From: Candidatus Babelota bacterium
GTDB taxonomy: Bacteria; Babelota; Babeliae; Babelales; JAUPTZ01
Assembly: GCA_030917105.1 (NCBI GenBank)
Contig: JAUPVI010000011.1
Location: 1 to 16,660 of the forward strand
Reading direction: 5' to 3'
DNA length: 16,660 nt
Part shown: in pieces, positions 6,852 through 14,990 of the stretch
Layout of the letters: every line of letters begins with the position of its first letter
Numbering within the stretch: position 1 is the stretch's first letter
The notes under the pieces: model-generated
The model's database searches: none
What the model saw: only the letters and a program-made list of their open reading frames with translations
Told to the model about the DNA's origin: nothing
Program-made: the position numbers and the translations under genes

Positions 6852-7781
6852 ATGATTTCCCTGCCACTGGTGTTTTTAGTAGCCGCAGAGCAAGATAAGC
6901 AGCGGCTTGACCAATTCTTGACCGCTGCCTTGGCTGGCCAACACTCTCGGTCCCAAATTGCCTCATTTATCAAAGAAGGGGCCGTCACCGTAGACTCTCT
7001 TCTGGCCGTAAAGCCTAGCCTGCCGGTCATTTTCGGCCAAACAGTCACCATCACAATCCCTCAACCGCCCCTCTTTCCACTAGCTCCCCAGGTAATAGAT
7101 TTTGAGATTATTGCTGAAGAACAAGACTTCTTAGTTATCAATAAACCAGCCGGCCTCATGGTCCATCACGCAACATCAGCCCCCGAGGCAAACACACTAG
7201 TCCAAGGACTCCTCCACAAATACCCAGAATTTTCCCAATTTGAGAGCAATGAGCGCCCAGGCATTGTGCACCGCCTCGACAAAGACACCTCCGGCCTTAT
7301 TCTTGTAGCACGCAACCCCCAAGCCCTAACCGTCCTGGCAGACCTCTTTAAAAACCGATCCCTCGAGAAAAAATACCATGCCCTGGTCGCAGGATGGCCT
7401 ACGCGGATAGGCACAATCGACCTTCCCATCGGCCGACATCCTGGCAATCGTACGGCAATGAGTGCTCATGGCTTAGCTGCACGTTCTGCCATAACCCATT
7501 ACAAGGTTCTTACCTACTACACAAATAATACAACACTACTGGAGTGCACTATTGTGACCGGCCGAACCCATCAAATTCGAGTCCATTGCGCTCATGAGAA
7601 ATTCCCAATTGTTGGAGACATCGTCTACGGCACTCAAAGTCCACTTATTGCCCGACAAGCACTTCACGCCTACTCAATTGCATTCGAATACAAGGGCAAA
7701 CGATATGCATACACCGCTCCATACCCACAAGATTTCACTACTGCAATCCAAAAATTGGTAGAAGAACCAGCCGACTCTTGA
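6852..7781 (+). CDS. rluD: RluA/RluD-family 23S rRNA pseudouridine synthase
   Basis: A 309-residue protein with an N-terminal S4 RNA-binding domain (RLDQFLTAAL, SRSQIASFIKEGAVTVD) and a pseudouridine synthase domain. INKPAGLMVHH is the conserved motif at the start of the catalytic fold. HRLDKDTSGLILVA holds the catalytic Asp143, and TGRTHQIRVHCAH is the third family motif. Such enzymes convert specific uridines of 23S rRNA to pseudouridine; RluD modifies helix 69 and helps 50S maturation. RluC or another paralogue cannot be excluded, but S4 plus this length favours RluD. The ATG at 6852 is preferred because GGAG lies 7 nt upstream and the S4 domain starts right after; in-frame sequence further upstream overlaps mgtE. 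The next gene follows 33 bp downstream. Confidence 0.9.
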   Translation: MISLPLVFLVAAEQDKQRLDQFLTAALAGQHSRSQIASFIKEGAVTVDSLLAVKPSLPVIFGQTVTITIPQPPLFPLAPQVIDFEIIAEEQDFLVINKPAGLMVHHATSAPEANTLVQGLLHKYPEFSQFESNERPGIVHRLDKDTSGLILVARNPQALTVLADLFKNRSLEKKYHALVAGWPTRIGTIDLPIGRHPGNRTAMSAHGLAARSAITHYKVLTYYTNNTTLLECTIVTGRTHQIRVHCAHEKFPIVGDIVYGTQSPLIARQALHAYSIAFEYKGKRYAYTAPYPQDFTTAIQKLVEEPADS

Positions 7782-7814
7782 GCCAGCAAGAAGGCTAATG
7801 GCATACTAAAAGCT

Positions 7815-8696
7815 ATGAATACCATGCACATTAAAGCCCTTACCCTTATTTTCGTCATCCCTACGACGCTCCTGGGCAATCAAGCGCCAGCACCCAATTT
7901 TTTTAGCGCACCAACCGTGAGCATGAATCAAGGAGAATTTACACATTTACTTACCAATCCCCATCAGCGCCGCGCAAAAACAACCGCTCACATCATAGAT
8001 CTTCACCAACAATTCAAAGATTCCTTGGCCAGCAACACCGTACGCGCTGACCAAATAGATAGCTTTCTTAACGCTCTCTGGCAAAGCAGTATGAATAAAG
8101 AACAAATCCTCGATGCAGCAAAAAAAGTTGCTCACCAGCTCGAATCCCTTGCCCGAAAACATCCACATAACGACCTCATAACGCACCTCAATGCAGCAGT
8201 AAAAAAACATACAAACCCAACGCTTCCCGACTTGGTCGCGCTGAAGCGCCAATATTCGCGCACTACACAAAATGACTATCGCGCGGCACAATCAGTAAAA
8301 AAAATGCTGTTTCATAAGCCGGGAACAAAACTTGGATTCCTTGGTGGCGCTTCAGTACTCGGAACCGGCATTGGCCTACACATGCTTAAAAAACACAATG
8401 CCTCTATGGAAATAATGACATTGCAGCATCATGTATTGCGCCATAAAATAATGCAGGAATTCGGTTCCGCAAGCGCTACAAAACTCAAAGGAATTCTAGA
8501 AGGGAAGGCTCCTCGAAGAAAAGTATCCAGCCAAGAACGTGTACTTATCGAACGATACTTGAAACTTGACGCTGAATACCGCAAAAACAGTAAAAATCTG
8601 ATTAAGGCAGCTGGTGGGGCCGCCATCGGCGGGATCGGAACTCTCGCCGCAGCTCTCATCTATAAAAACAAAACCCCTCTAGAGACCATCAAATAG
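7815..8696 (+). CDS. Exported membrane protein of unknown function with C-terminal hairpin
   Basis: I do not recognise a family. The 293-residue protein begins with a signal peptide (residues 4-21, ending TTLLGNQ). A mainly helical, Gln/His/Lys-rich periplasmic or extracellular region follows (45-165). There are two glycine-rich hydrophobic segments: 173-191 (LGFLGGASVLGTGIGLHML) and 264-283 (KAAGGAAIGGIGTLAAALIY). Between them lies a charged helical loop with KVSSQERVLIERYLK, which resembles the loop of the large protein at 12804. No Shine-Dalgarno is evident before the ATG at 7815; the second ATG at 7824 is equally possible. It follows rluD closely and may be read from the same transcript. 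It ends with TAG, overlapping the convergent phospholipase gene by 18 bp. Confidence 0.75.
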   Translation: MNTMHIKALTLIFVIPTTLLGNQAPAPNFFSAPTVSMNQGEFTHLLTNPHQRRAKTTAHIIDLHQQFKDSLASNTVRADQIDSFLNALWQSSMNKEQILDAAKKVAHQLESLARKHPHNDLITHLNAAVKKHTNPTLPDLVALKRQYSRTTQNDYRAAQSVKKMLFHKPGTKLGFLGGASVLGTGIGLHMLKKHNASMEIMTLQHHVLRHKIMQEFGSASATKLKGILEGKAPRRKVSSQERVLIERYLKLDAEYRKNSKNLIKAAGGAAIGGIGTLAAALIYKNKTPLETIK

Positions 8697-9632
8697 CCGA
8701 TCAAAACAAGCAGCAACCTTCGTCACCAATGAAGGCTCATGCATTAGCAGCATATTTTCCTCATTACTGCTCGTGCCAACACCAGTCAAATTCATAGAGC
8801 CCAGCCAGACTTTATCATCAACAATCACGCATTTATCATGCAAAATATCACGATTGACACCATACTTTTTAACTTTAACACCGAATTTTTGCGCCTGTAT
8901 AATATATGCAGGAGTCGTTATTTGGCTTGGTTCCAGAATAAGCTTGACCAGAACCCCGCGTGCTGCTGCCGCAATTACCTTTTGCCAACACCATTTGCTG
9001 GTAAACGCATACATACTAATGCAAATCCGACGCTCCGCCTTGTCAATGGCAGCGATCAGCGCTGAGCGAAAACTTTTCCGATGATCTGGAATAAAAAAAA
9101 CAGCACCATTCGACGGTGGCGATAGCGCCGCAAGGCCAGAAATGCGGCGTGTTAAAACAATAAAATGTGTCACATAACGCTGAACTACCGCAGGCGTATC
9201 GCAGAGAAAACATACCTCATGATTCTTATTGAGGCCAGCGTAAGTCCAATTAGCTGATCCGGTAACCAGATGATTATCAATCACTGCCCATTTGTGATGC
9301 ATTAAGTTCCCTCCGCCACCCCACCAGGGAATGATTCCTGCCTGGGCAAAATGTCGACGTGCTGCCGTGTGAACTGGCAATCCAAGAACCTGCCGATCAA
9401 GAACCACCCGCACATCAACGCCACGTTGTTTTGCCCGCACCAAAGCATGGACGCATGGCGCAGAGGTTAAACGATACATCGCCACCCAAAGACGTGTGTG
9501 CGCACCATCGATAAGCGAGACAATAAACGACTCAAGGTGATCCGGGAGTGGTCCAACGCGAATGCTATTTTCAGCCGCGAACAGAAAGCTATGCAGCAAA
9601 AAGAAAACGAAAAAAAAGCGGCCCCTCACCAT
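8679..9632 (-). CDS. Secreted phospholipase D-family protein (two HKD motifs)
   Basis: A 317-residue protein with a signal peptide (residues 4-20, FFFVFFLLHSFLFAA) and two PLDc domains. HKD motif 1 is H112-H-K114-WAVI-D119, followed by GSANWT. Motif 2 is H265-D-K267-CVIV-D272, followed by GSMNLTG. Both are complete, so the two halves should form one active site that hydrolyses phosphodiesters through a phospho-histidine intermediate. Substrates in this branch include phospholipids (PLD, cardiolipin synthase) and DNA (Nuc); the substrate here is unknown. Export suggests a periplasmic or secreted role, possibly on host membranes. The ATG at 9632 is chosen because GGGAGGGA lies 6 nt upstream; the ATG at 9638 is too close to that site, and the TTG at 9653 lacks support. 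It overlaps the convergent gene at 8696 by 18 bp. Confidence 0.88.
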   Translation of the reverse strand: MVRGRFFFVFFLLHSFLFAAENSIRVGPLPDHLESFIVSLIDGAHTRLWVAMYRLTSAPCVHALVRAKQRGVDVRVVLDRQVLGLPVHTAARRHFAQAGIIPWWGGGGNLMHHKWAVIDNHLVTGSANWTYAGLNKNHEVCFLCDTPAVVQRYVTHFIVLTRRISGLAALSPPSNGAVFFIPDHRKSFRSALIAAIDKAERRICISMYAFTSKWCWQKVIAAAARGVLVKLILEPSQITTPAYIIQAQKFGVKVKKYGVNRDILHDKCVIVDDKVWLGSMNLTGVGTSSNEENMLLMHEPSLVTKVAACFDRLFDGL

Positions 9633-9707
9633 TAACATTCCCTCCCAACACAAACTGTTGTAATACAGCCAGGCAATTAGATACCATTATAAATGGGGAG
9701 AATGCAC

Positions 9708-10253
9708 ATGAGTATCAGAAAATTAAGCTACCTAGCACAATTGTTTATAATCATTGGTGGAATAACCATTGGTATTACCACAGTAACAGCATCCGCTCAT
9801 GAACAAGCGGATAGAGCTAATGAAAACACTAAATCACTACCTCAGCAAGACAGCGGACTCGGCGATATCCTCACAAATATGGAAAGCTCTGCAGAAACAG
9901 TTAGAAAAGCACTCAACAAAAGCTGGAGTTTCGCGCGCCAAAAAAAGAATGTAGAGCTTACTGACCTCACGATAGCCGCGATGGATAATTTCGCACAAAT
10001 ATATCGCGACTACAGGGAACTTTTACTCACAACTGAAGAACGAAAACAATCAATGATCTCCCTGCAGAACACCCTTGTCTCCGAACAGTCATATATTGAA
10101 CGCATCACAGAACTTGAAGAGGACCTTGCTCATTCCCGAAACGAAACACAAAAAATGTGCTTAGAGCGGGATCAAGTACGTACAGAATTAGGCAAACTAC
10201 AACTAATAAACAATGACCTTCGCGCTCAAATATCAATTAGCGCGTCCGCGTAA
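9708..10253 (+). CDS. Secreted coiled-coil protein of unknown function
   Basis: I do not recognise a family. The 181-residue protein starts with a signal peptide (SYLAQLFIIIGGITIGITTV, likely cut at ASA-HE after residue 30). It continues with a polar segment and ends in a long helical region. The part from about residue 95 on (LLTTEERKQSMISLQNTLVS, RITELEEDLAHSRNETQKM) has heptad-like spacing typical of a coiled coil. It is probably a periplasmic oligomer or a cell-surface rod. The ATG at 9708 is preferred over 9693 because GGGGAGA lies 6 nt before it. The gene diverges from the phospholipase gene and overlaps the 3' end of the convergent pseudopilin gene by 17 bp. Confidence 0.78.
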   Translation: MSIRKLSYLAQLFIIIGGITIGITTVTASAHEQADRANENTKSLPQQDSGLGDILTNMESSAETVRKALNKSWSFARQKKNVELTDLTIAAMDNFAQIYRDYRELLLTTEERKQSMISLQNTLVSEQSYIERITELEEDLAHSRNETQKMCLERDQVRTELGKLQLINNDLRAQISISASA

Positions 10254-10779
10254 TCCATTCACGATTACGCCAGACATAGGCATGGGCAACACCATCAACT
10301 GCGCGCGGAAGGCTAACAGCATAACAATCTTCTCCTTGATGAAGATAAATCGTTCCCGGCGTATGAGCGCCAGTCTCTGACCACTTAATATTAACACCGT
10401 CGGCGTCTGCCTCCCCACCGACAACAGCAGCTGTTATCAATTCCGCTGGACGCAGCGGTGGTCCATATACTTCGGCACCAGCGCCCCACTCCACACGGCC
10501 TGGCAACGAGTAAGCCCTCACCACGTTCCCATCATCGATCATGTAACGATTCTCGCCAGCAATGCGAAGCGTCGTAATTACTCCTCGCGCTTGGGCACAA
10601 TGGGCTAAATAATGACACACTGCCGCCACATGGTCAGCGGAGGCCGCCACCACCATCGCAGTATACAGCCGCCTAATGCGACCAAAAGAGAAAATCAAAA
10701 TACACACGAGTGCCCCAACAATAAGACACTCAATTATCGTAAATGCTAAACGCTTATTTTTTTGGTTTTGCTGGACCAC
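10237..10779 (-). CDS. GspH/FimT-like pseudopilin
   Basis: A roughly 180-residue type II pseudopilin. A short basic leader (QNQKNKRLA) is followed by the class III signal FTIIECLIVGALVCILIF, with the conserved Glu at position +5 that aligns subunits during assembly. The residue before the cleavage site is Ala rather than the usual Gly; prepilin peptidase tolerates this in some systems. The C-terminus (PGTIYLHQGEDCYAVSL, then HAYVWRNREW) matches the end of GspH/FimT minor pseudopilins. No ATG lies close to the leader. The GTG at 10779, with AGG 5 nt upstream inside gspE, gives a sensible 12-residue leader; the ATG at 10830 would lengthen it. It overlaps the end of gspE by 26 bp, so the two are translationally coupled. 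It likely forms the tip of the type II secretion pseudopilus. Confidence 0.78.
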   Translation of the reverse strand: MVQQNQKNKRLAFTIIECLIVGALVCILIFSFGRIRRLYTAMVVAASADHVAAVCHYLAHCAQARGVITTLRIAGENRYMIDDGNVVRAYSLPGRVEWGAGAEVYGPPLRPAELITAAVVGGEADADGVNIKWSETGAHTPGTIYLHQGEDCYAVSLPRAVDGVAHAYVWRNREWITRTR

Positions 10780-12532
10780 CCTTACCTGTCCCCTCTTCTT
10801 TTGTTGCCGTCTCCCCTTTTTTGGGTTCATCTTTGTCGGCCGCTTCTTCAACGTAGGCAACCGACAAGACCTCTTCTGGAGAAGTAAGCCCGAGCTCAAC
10901 ACACCGCACGCCATCTCCCATCAATGGAATCATCCCCTGCTTAATCGCAAGATCTTTAATGGCATTTGCATCGGCCCCATCAATAATAAGACGAGCCATT
11001 TCTTCATTAATGAGCATGACTTCATGTACTGCCAACCGACCCTGATACCCAGTATCACCCGGTGTATCCGCAGGAGCTGCTTCATAAAAAGTGATTTTCT
11101 GCGCTTGTTCAGCAGTCATTCCGAGACGAGCAATAAGCTCAGGTGTTGGCTGCATTTGCTTCTTCGTTTTTTGATTCAACCGTCGGATCAAACGTTGTGA
11201 TATCACACAGTTAAGGGCTGAAGAAACCAGAAACGGTTCAATTCCCATATCGATCATACGCGTAACGGTTGCTGGTGCACTGTTGGTATGAATTGTGCTA
11301 AGCACTAAGTGACCAGTCAACGCTGCTTCTGTTGCAATACGCGCCGTTTCCTTATCCCGAATTTCACCAATCAACACAATGTCCGGATCTTGCCGCAAAA
11401 TAGAACGGAGCGCTGCTGCAAAAGTAAGGCCAACCGCCTCATTCACTTGAACCTGATTAATACCGGTAATAGTATATTCAACCGGATTTTCAACTGTAAT
11501 AATATTTACGTCAGGCTGATTTAGATGGTTAAGAATGGCGTACAATGTACTCGTTTTACCAGAACCGGTTGGCCCAGAGACCAAGATGATCCCGTTTGGC
11601 CGCTCAATAACTTTACGTAAAATGTCATAGTTATGGCCGCTCATATTAAGCTTATCCAGCGGCACCGCCCCTTTTGTTTTATCCAGCAAACGCATTACCA
11701 CCCGCTCACCAAAGTTGCAGGGAAGAATGGAAACCCGAATATCAAACGCTTTGTTTGCAACCTTAATCTGGATACGACCGTCCTGCGGAATCCGCTTTTC
11801 CGCAATATTGAGGTTAGACATAATCTTGAGACGGGAAACGATTGCTCCCAAATAACGCTTTGGCGGACTCATTTTGACCACCATCACACCGTCAACGCGA
11901 TACCGTACTCGAAGCTCTTTTTCAAATGCTTCGATATGAACGTCAGAAGCCCCGTCCTTAACTGCCTGAAACAGCAAATGGTTTACCAACTTCACAATTG
12001 GAGCGTCATTGGCCATTTCCATAATATCTTTTTCTTCTATCTCTCCAAGGTTCAGATCTGATGAACTTTCATCCTTGAGCTCGTCCATCATTTCTTGGCT
12101 TGTTTCCAACGGATAATAACGGTTAATAGACTCAAAAATAACATCTTCTGGCACAACTATGTGCTGGTGGATGCCCGGAAGAAGCAGGGCCAAATCGTCT
12201 AATGGTTGTACTTCGCGCGGGTCATAGGTCGCTATGCAACGCTCCCCTTCGTATACGATAGGAATAACGCGGTGCTTACGCAGAAATTTAAGCGGCACTT
12301 TGCTGAGAAGCGTGTTGTCTGCCATCTGCTCGGTAATGGCATCAAGGAATGGAAGTTCTCGCTGCAAGGCAAGAGCCTTGCTCAGAATCCGTGCATCAAG
12401 CTGCTTACGCTCAACCAACACATCCCCCACGCGCTCGGAAGAAATCTTTTCCCCCTCAACTAACGAAGAAATCTGACTCGCGCCGACCGCCTTCAGCTCT
12501 ACTAACAAATCTGCAATGCTTTTTTTTACCAT
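10754..12532 (-). CDS. gspE: GspE/PilB-type secretion or pilus assembly ATPase
   Basis: A 592-residue hexameric ATPase. The MshEN/GspE N-domain spans about residues 1-145 (VGDVLVERKQLD, ALQRELPFLD). The NTPase follows: APIVKLVNHLLFQAVKDGASDVHIEA, then Walker A GPTGSGKT (320-327), Asp box ITVENPVEY, Walker B DIVLIGEIRD, and His box TGHLVLSTIHTN. It powers addition of pilins or pseudopilins on the inner membrane face. The region after SQRLIRRL lacks the four zinc-binding cysteines of typical GspE/PilB. The end is a Lys/Glu/Gly-rich tail (from residue ~562) not seen in the family. The ATG at 12532 fits where the family begins, but its ribosome binding site is poor; a TTG at 12550 with AAGG is an alternative. 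A GspH-like gene follows, so type II secretion is favoured over a pilus. Confidence 0.93.
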   Translation of the reverse strand: MVKKSIADLLVELKAVGASQISSLVEGEKISSERVGDVLVERKQLDARILSKALALQRELPFLDAITEQMADNTLLSKVPLKFLRKHRVIPIVYEGERCIATYDPREVQPLDDLALLLPGIHQHIVVPEDVIFESINRYYPLETSQEMMDELKDESSSDLNLGEIEEKDIMEMANDAPIVKLVNHLLFQAVKDGASDVHIEAFEKELRVRYRVDGVMVVKMSPPKRYLGAIVSRLKIMSNLNIAEKRIPQDGRIQIKVANKAFDIRVSILPCNFGERVVMRLLDKTKGAVPLDKLNMSGHNYDILRKVIERPNGIILVSGPTGSGKTSTLYAILNHLNQPDVNIITVENPVEYTITGINQVQVNEAVGLTFAAALRSILRQDPDIVLIGEIRDKETARIATEAALTGHLVLSTIHTNSAPATVTRMIDMGIEPFLVSSALNCVISQRLIRRLNQKTKKQMQPTPELIARLGMTAEQAQKITFYEAAPADTPGDTGYQGRLAVHEVMLINEEMARLIIDGADANAIKDLAIKQGMIPLMGDGVRCVELGLTSPEEVLSVAYVEEAADKDEPKKGETATKEEGTGKGGPAKPKK

Positions 12533-12668
12533 GCGCCCAACATTTTTCAAAAATGACCTTGTAATGAAGCACATCGTAGCAAAGGGAGAAAAGAGCAGCA
12601 ATGGTTGGGGAAGATCTACTAAGAAAAGGGGCCTAACTAGAGGACGGTTTTGTTGCATACGCGAAGGC

Positions 12669-12688
12669 GAAACACTCACAAGTGTTTC
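12669..12688. repeat. Inverted repeat upstream of gspE
   Basis: GAAACACT and AGTGTTTC form a perfect 8-bp stem with a CACA loop. It lies between gspE and the large exported-protein gene, and a run of A on the plus strand follows. It is not a terminator for either gene; an operator or leader hairpin for gspE is possible. Confidence 0.5.
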
Positions 12689-12728
12689 AAAAAAAATAAT
12701 TTTAATTTTGTGCATTCACAAAAAAAAG

Positions 12729-12758
12729 TTGTTTTCGATGCCCAGTTGGCTTTATACT
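12729..12758 (+). promoter_or_regulatory. Candidate promoter of the large exported protein
   Basis: TTGTTT (12729-12734) and TATACT (12753-12758) are separated by 18 bp. The predicted start near 12765 leaves a 39-nt A-rich leader before the ATG at 12804. Confidence 0.5.
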
Positions 12759-12803
12759 GTGGCCACATCCTCATAGAATTAAAAAACAAAAGAAAGAAAA
12801 AGA

Positions 12804-14780
12804 ATGGTAAAAGCTATCTTTTTATTATCTAATTTCATATGTGTATTATCTTTTGCGGCAGACTCTCCGATATTTTCTCCCACTGGCGAACCAAAATCGA
12901 ACGACAATTCAAACATTTCTCTGGACGAAACACTCGCGCACGAATCTTTCAAGCAGACGCAAGCGGGCCCAGCCGCGCAAGTTACCGCGCCAAAAGCACC
13001 AGTCATCACGCCAGCCCCGAGTATGTTCAAAAAGGTTTTTTCAAGTATCACCAATTTACTCAGCAGCGCCCCCACTCTCCCGGCTTCTACAAAAAAATCG
13101 CCCCTTGGTGGTTCTCCCGAGAACAGCTCCTCCACGGCAGATGAAGTCAAATTATCCGATATTACCGATTTTGATCCAAATACATCGCTGGATGAAAACA
13201 GCAGCGAATGGAACAGTCTCAATACGTATGAAGAAGCAGTACTTACATCATTGTCAACCGAAAGGGCACAAGCTCCAACACAAGAAATAGAAAGCAGAAA
13301 TGCAGAAAGGGGCCGATCAACCCCAGAAGAGCCGCGATCTCTGGACACCTCATTTAATTCGCCGCCTGTTCTCCTTTTGGAAGATTTTTATGCTGGCAAA
13401 CTCACGCCTATGGAAAAAGTTCGCCCCGCCCCCGGAGAAACCGCAAGCACACGGGAACCAGCTAACACACCAGAACTTGCCAGCAGCGCTACTGCATCAC
13501 CCCGACTCACAACATCGCCAGAAAATGATGGTTCTAATGCCGGAATCGGCATGCAGACGCCTCAAAGCTCCGCGGCCCCTGGAGAAGCCACTGCCTTCAT
13601 GACCACCGTCGACCATAAAACAGCAACACCGAGCTCACAGAGATCTGCCGACACTAGATCACTGGACTACTCGGATCTAACAGAACTCCCATTAACCTTT
13701 TCACTCGACACCACACTACACGACACTACTCTCGCATCAACGAACAAAAACCACCTTTCGCTCAATGTATCAAGCCTCGGCTCAGACGCCAGCTTCTTAA
13801 GCAAAACCTCCACACACACAACTCAAGATGAACCCACTTCATCATTGAGAGAACAAAATGATTCAGCTAACATCACGGAATCTCTCAGCCTCTGCGATGT
13901 TTCTTCAATTGAAGTTGTGCTATCCGAAGGCTCCCCCTCAGACTTATCAGATTTCAATGATTTCAACTTCAACGCAACACTAGATGGAGAAGAATCCCTC
14001 GTCCCTGCAGCCCCCCCCGTCAGAGACTCAGCAGTGCCCCCCACAGCTGCTGACCCCACTCCGACAGAGAAAATCCACCTAGCAAGACCAATTATTGCGG
14101 CACCAGAGCAGGCTATTCCAGTCCTGGCGCGAACGCCAGACTCAGAATTGACTGACGCCGCCATGCGAGAGCAACCCGCCCCACAAGCGCTAGAGCTAAC
14201 GGGCATAGTCACAGAAAAAAGCGAAGTCCTCCTTCCTATACCACCACAAAAACAAATCCGGCCTACGAGCCCCCCAGCAACTCAAAGCCCCACTCGTATC
14301 GCAACCCCTGTAGAAAATAAGCTGACCCCACTAACTCTCGTTACGCCACGGGAAGCTATAGACATGCCAGCACCGCTCAATATTTCAGAAGCCCCCCCTA
14401 TCCCCCCAGCCAACCTCCATAACAAGGCACTGCTTAGTCCAGCCCCCCCGGCCACAGCAGCACTCCTCATTACACGAGATGGCACCCATCAGCAGGCCCC
14501 TCAACACTCTACTGCCAACCCTGAAAAGCAAAACACGCTTACAAGGCGAAGCATTGGCGCGGGAGGCCTTGCGCTTTTGGCAGCAGCTACCTACCAACAT
14601 CTATGCATCCTACGCCTCGAAAAAAAACTCAAAAACGATGGAAGACTAAACCAACAAGAAAGCGCGCAGCTCAATACGCTACAAAAGTGGCGCCTTGGCT
14701 CTGGCATCGGCAGCGGTATTCTTCTCGCGTTAACAGCCTATCTCTACGGCACTGGCAAAGAAAAAGGTGGGAAAAGCTAA
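12804..14780 (+). CDS. Large Ser/Thr/Pro-rich exported protein with C-terminal membrane hairpin
   Basis: No family is recognised. The 658-residue protein has a signal peptide (residues 1-19, IFLLSNFICVLSFAA) and about 550 residues of low-complexity Ser/Thr/Pro/Glu/Ala sequence, likely disordered. At the end are two hydrophobic segments (about 584-600, IGAGGLALLAAATYQHL, and 631-650, RLGSGIGSGILLALTAYLYG) around a charged loop (LEKKLKNDGRLNQQESAQL), then a short basic tail. The acidic first half repeats a loose SLD motif (SLDE at 39 and 128, SLDT at 179 and 300, SLDY at 286, TLDG at 392). The layout suggests a surface or periplasmic protein anchored by its C-terminal hairpin. The coding strand carries several poly-C tracts of 6-8 bases at proline codons. 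The A/G-rich run before the ATG serves as a ribosome binding site. Confidence 0.8.
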   Translation: MVKAIFLLSNFICVLSFAADSPIFSPTGEPKSNDNSNISLDETLAHESFKQTQAGPAAQVTAPKAPVITPAPSMFKKVFSSITNLLSSAPTLPASTKKSPLGGSPENSSSTADEVKLSDITDFDPNTSLDENSSEWNSLNTYEEAVLTSLSTERAQAPTQEIESRNAERGRSTPEEPRSLDTSFNSPPVLLLEDFYAGKLTPMEKVRPAPGETASTREPANTPELASSATASPRLTTSPENDGSNAGIGMQTPQSSAAPGEATAFMTTVDHKTATPSSQRSADTRSLDYSDLTELPLTFSLDTTLHDTTLASTNKNHLSLNVSSLGSDASFLSKTSTHTTQDEPTSSLREQNDSANITESLSLCDVSSIEVVLSEGSPSDLSDFNDFNFNATLDGEESLVPAAPPVRDSAVPPTAADPTPTEKIHLARPIIAAPEQAIPVLARTPDSELTDAAMREQPAPQALELTGIVTEKSEVLLPIPPQKQIRPTSPPATQSPTRIATPVENKLTPLTLVTPREAIDMPAPLNISEAPPIPPANLHNKALLSPAPPATAALLITRDGTHQQAPQHSTANPEKQNTLTRRSIGAGGLALLAAATYQHLCILRLEKKLKNDGRLNQQESAQLNTLQKWRLGSGIGSGILLALTAYLYGTGKEKGGKS

Positions 14781-14810
14781 CCATTTCACCCCAGAAATAC
14801 GCATTTCTTG

Positions 14811-14839
14811 TTGACAGACTCTTAAGTTTGCGATACTAT
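14811..14839 (+). promoter_or_regulatory. Promoter of the tRNA-Lys/tRNA-Glu operon
   Basis: A perfect TTGACA (14811-14816) and TACTAT (14834-14839) are separated by 17 bp. Initiation is expected near 14846, about 47 bp before tRNA-Lys. The strength fits a tRNA operon. Confidence 0.8.
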
Positions 14840-14892
14840 CTGCGCTCGTTGTTTGCTGCTACTAAGTAGCACGCGGCATTGGAAAAAAATGG

Positions 14893-14968
14893 GAGCCGCT
14901 AGCTCAGTCGGTAGAGCAACAGCCTTTTAAGCTGTGGGTCGCAGGTTCGATCCCTGCGCGGCTCACCA
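14893..14968 (+). tRNA. tRNA-Lys, anticodon TTT
   Basis: A complete cloverleaf: acceptor GAGCCGC/GCGGCTC, D arm GCTCAGTCGGTAGAGC, anticodon stem ACAGC/GCTGT with loop CTTTTAA (anticodon TTT), T arm GCAGG/CCTGC with loop TTCGATC. The discriminator is A and CCA is encoded. It reads AAA and AAG. Confidence 0.96.
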
Positions 14969-14990
14969 TATTCTTTCTAAAAATGTATGC

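Noticed and set aside
7787..7810. Three-codon leader ORF (ATG GCA TAC TAA) before the gene at 7815
   Set aside because: AAGAAGG precedes it suitably, but such a short frame occurs by chance and shows no attenuator structure.
12779..13348. Minus-strand open frame of 189 codons opposite the large exported protein
   Set aside because: It mirrors Ser/Thr-rich codons of the plus-strand gene, and has no family similarity or ribosome binding site.
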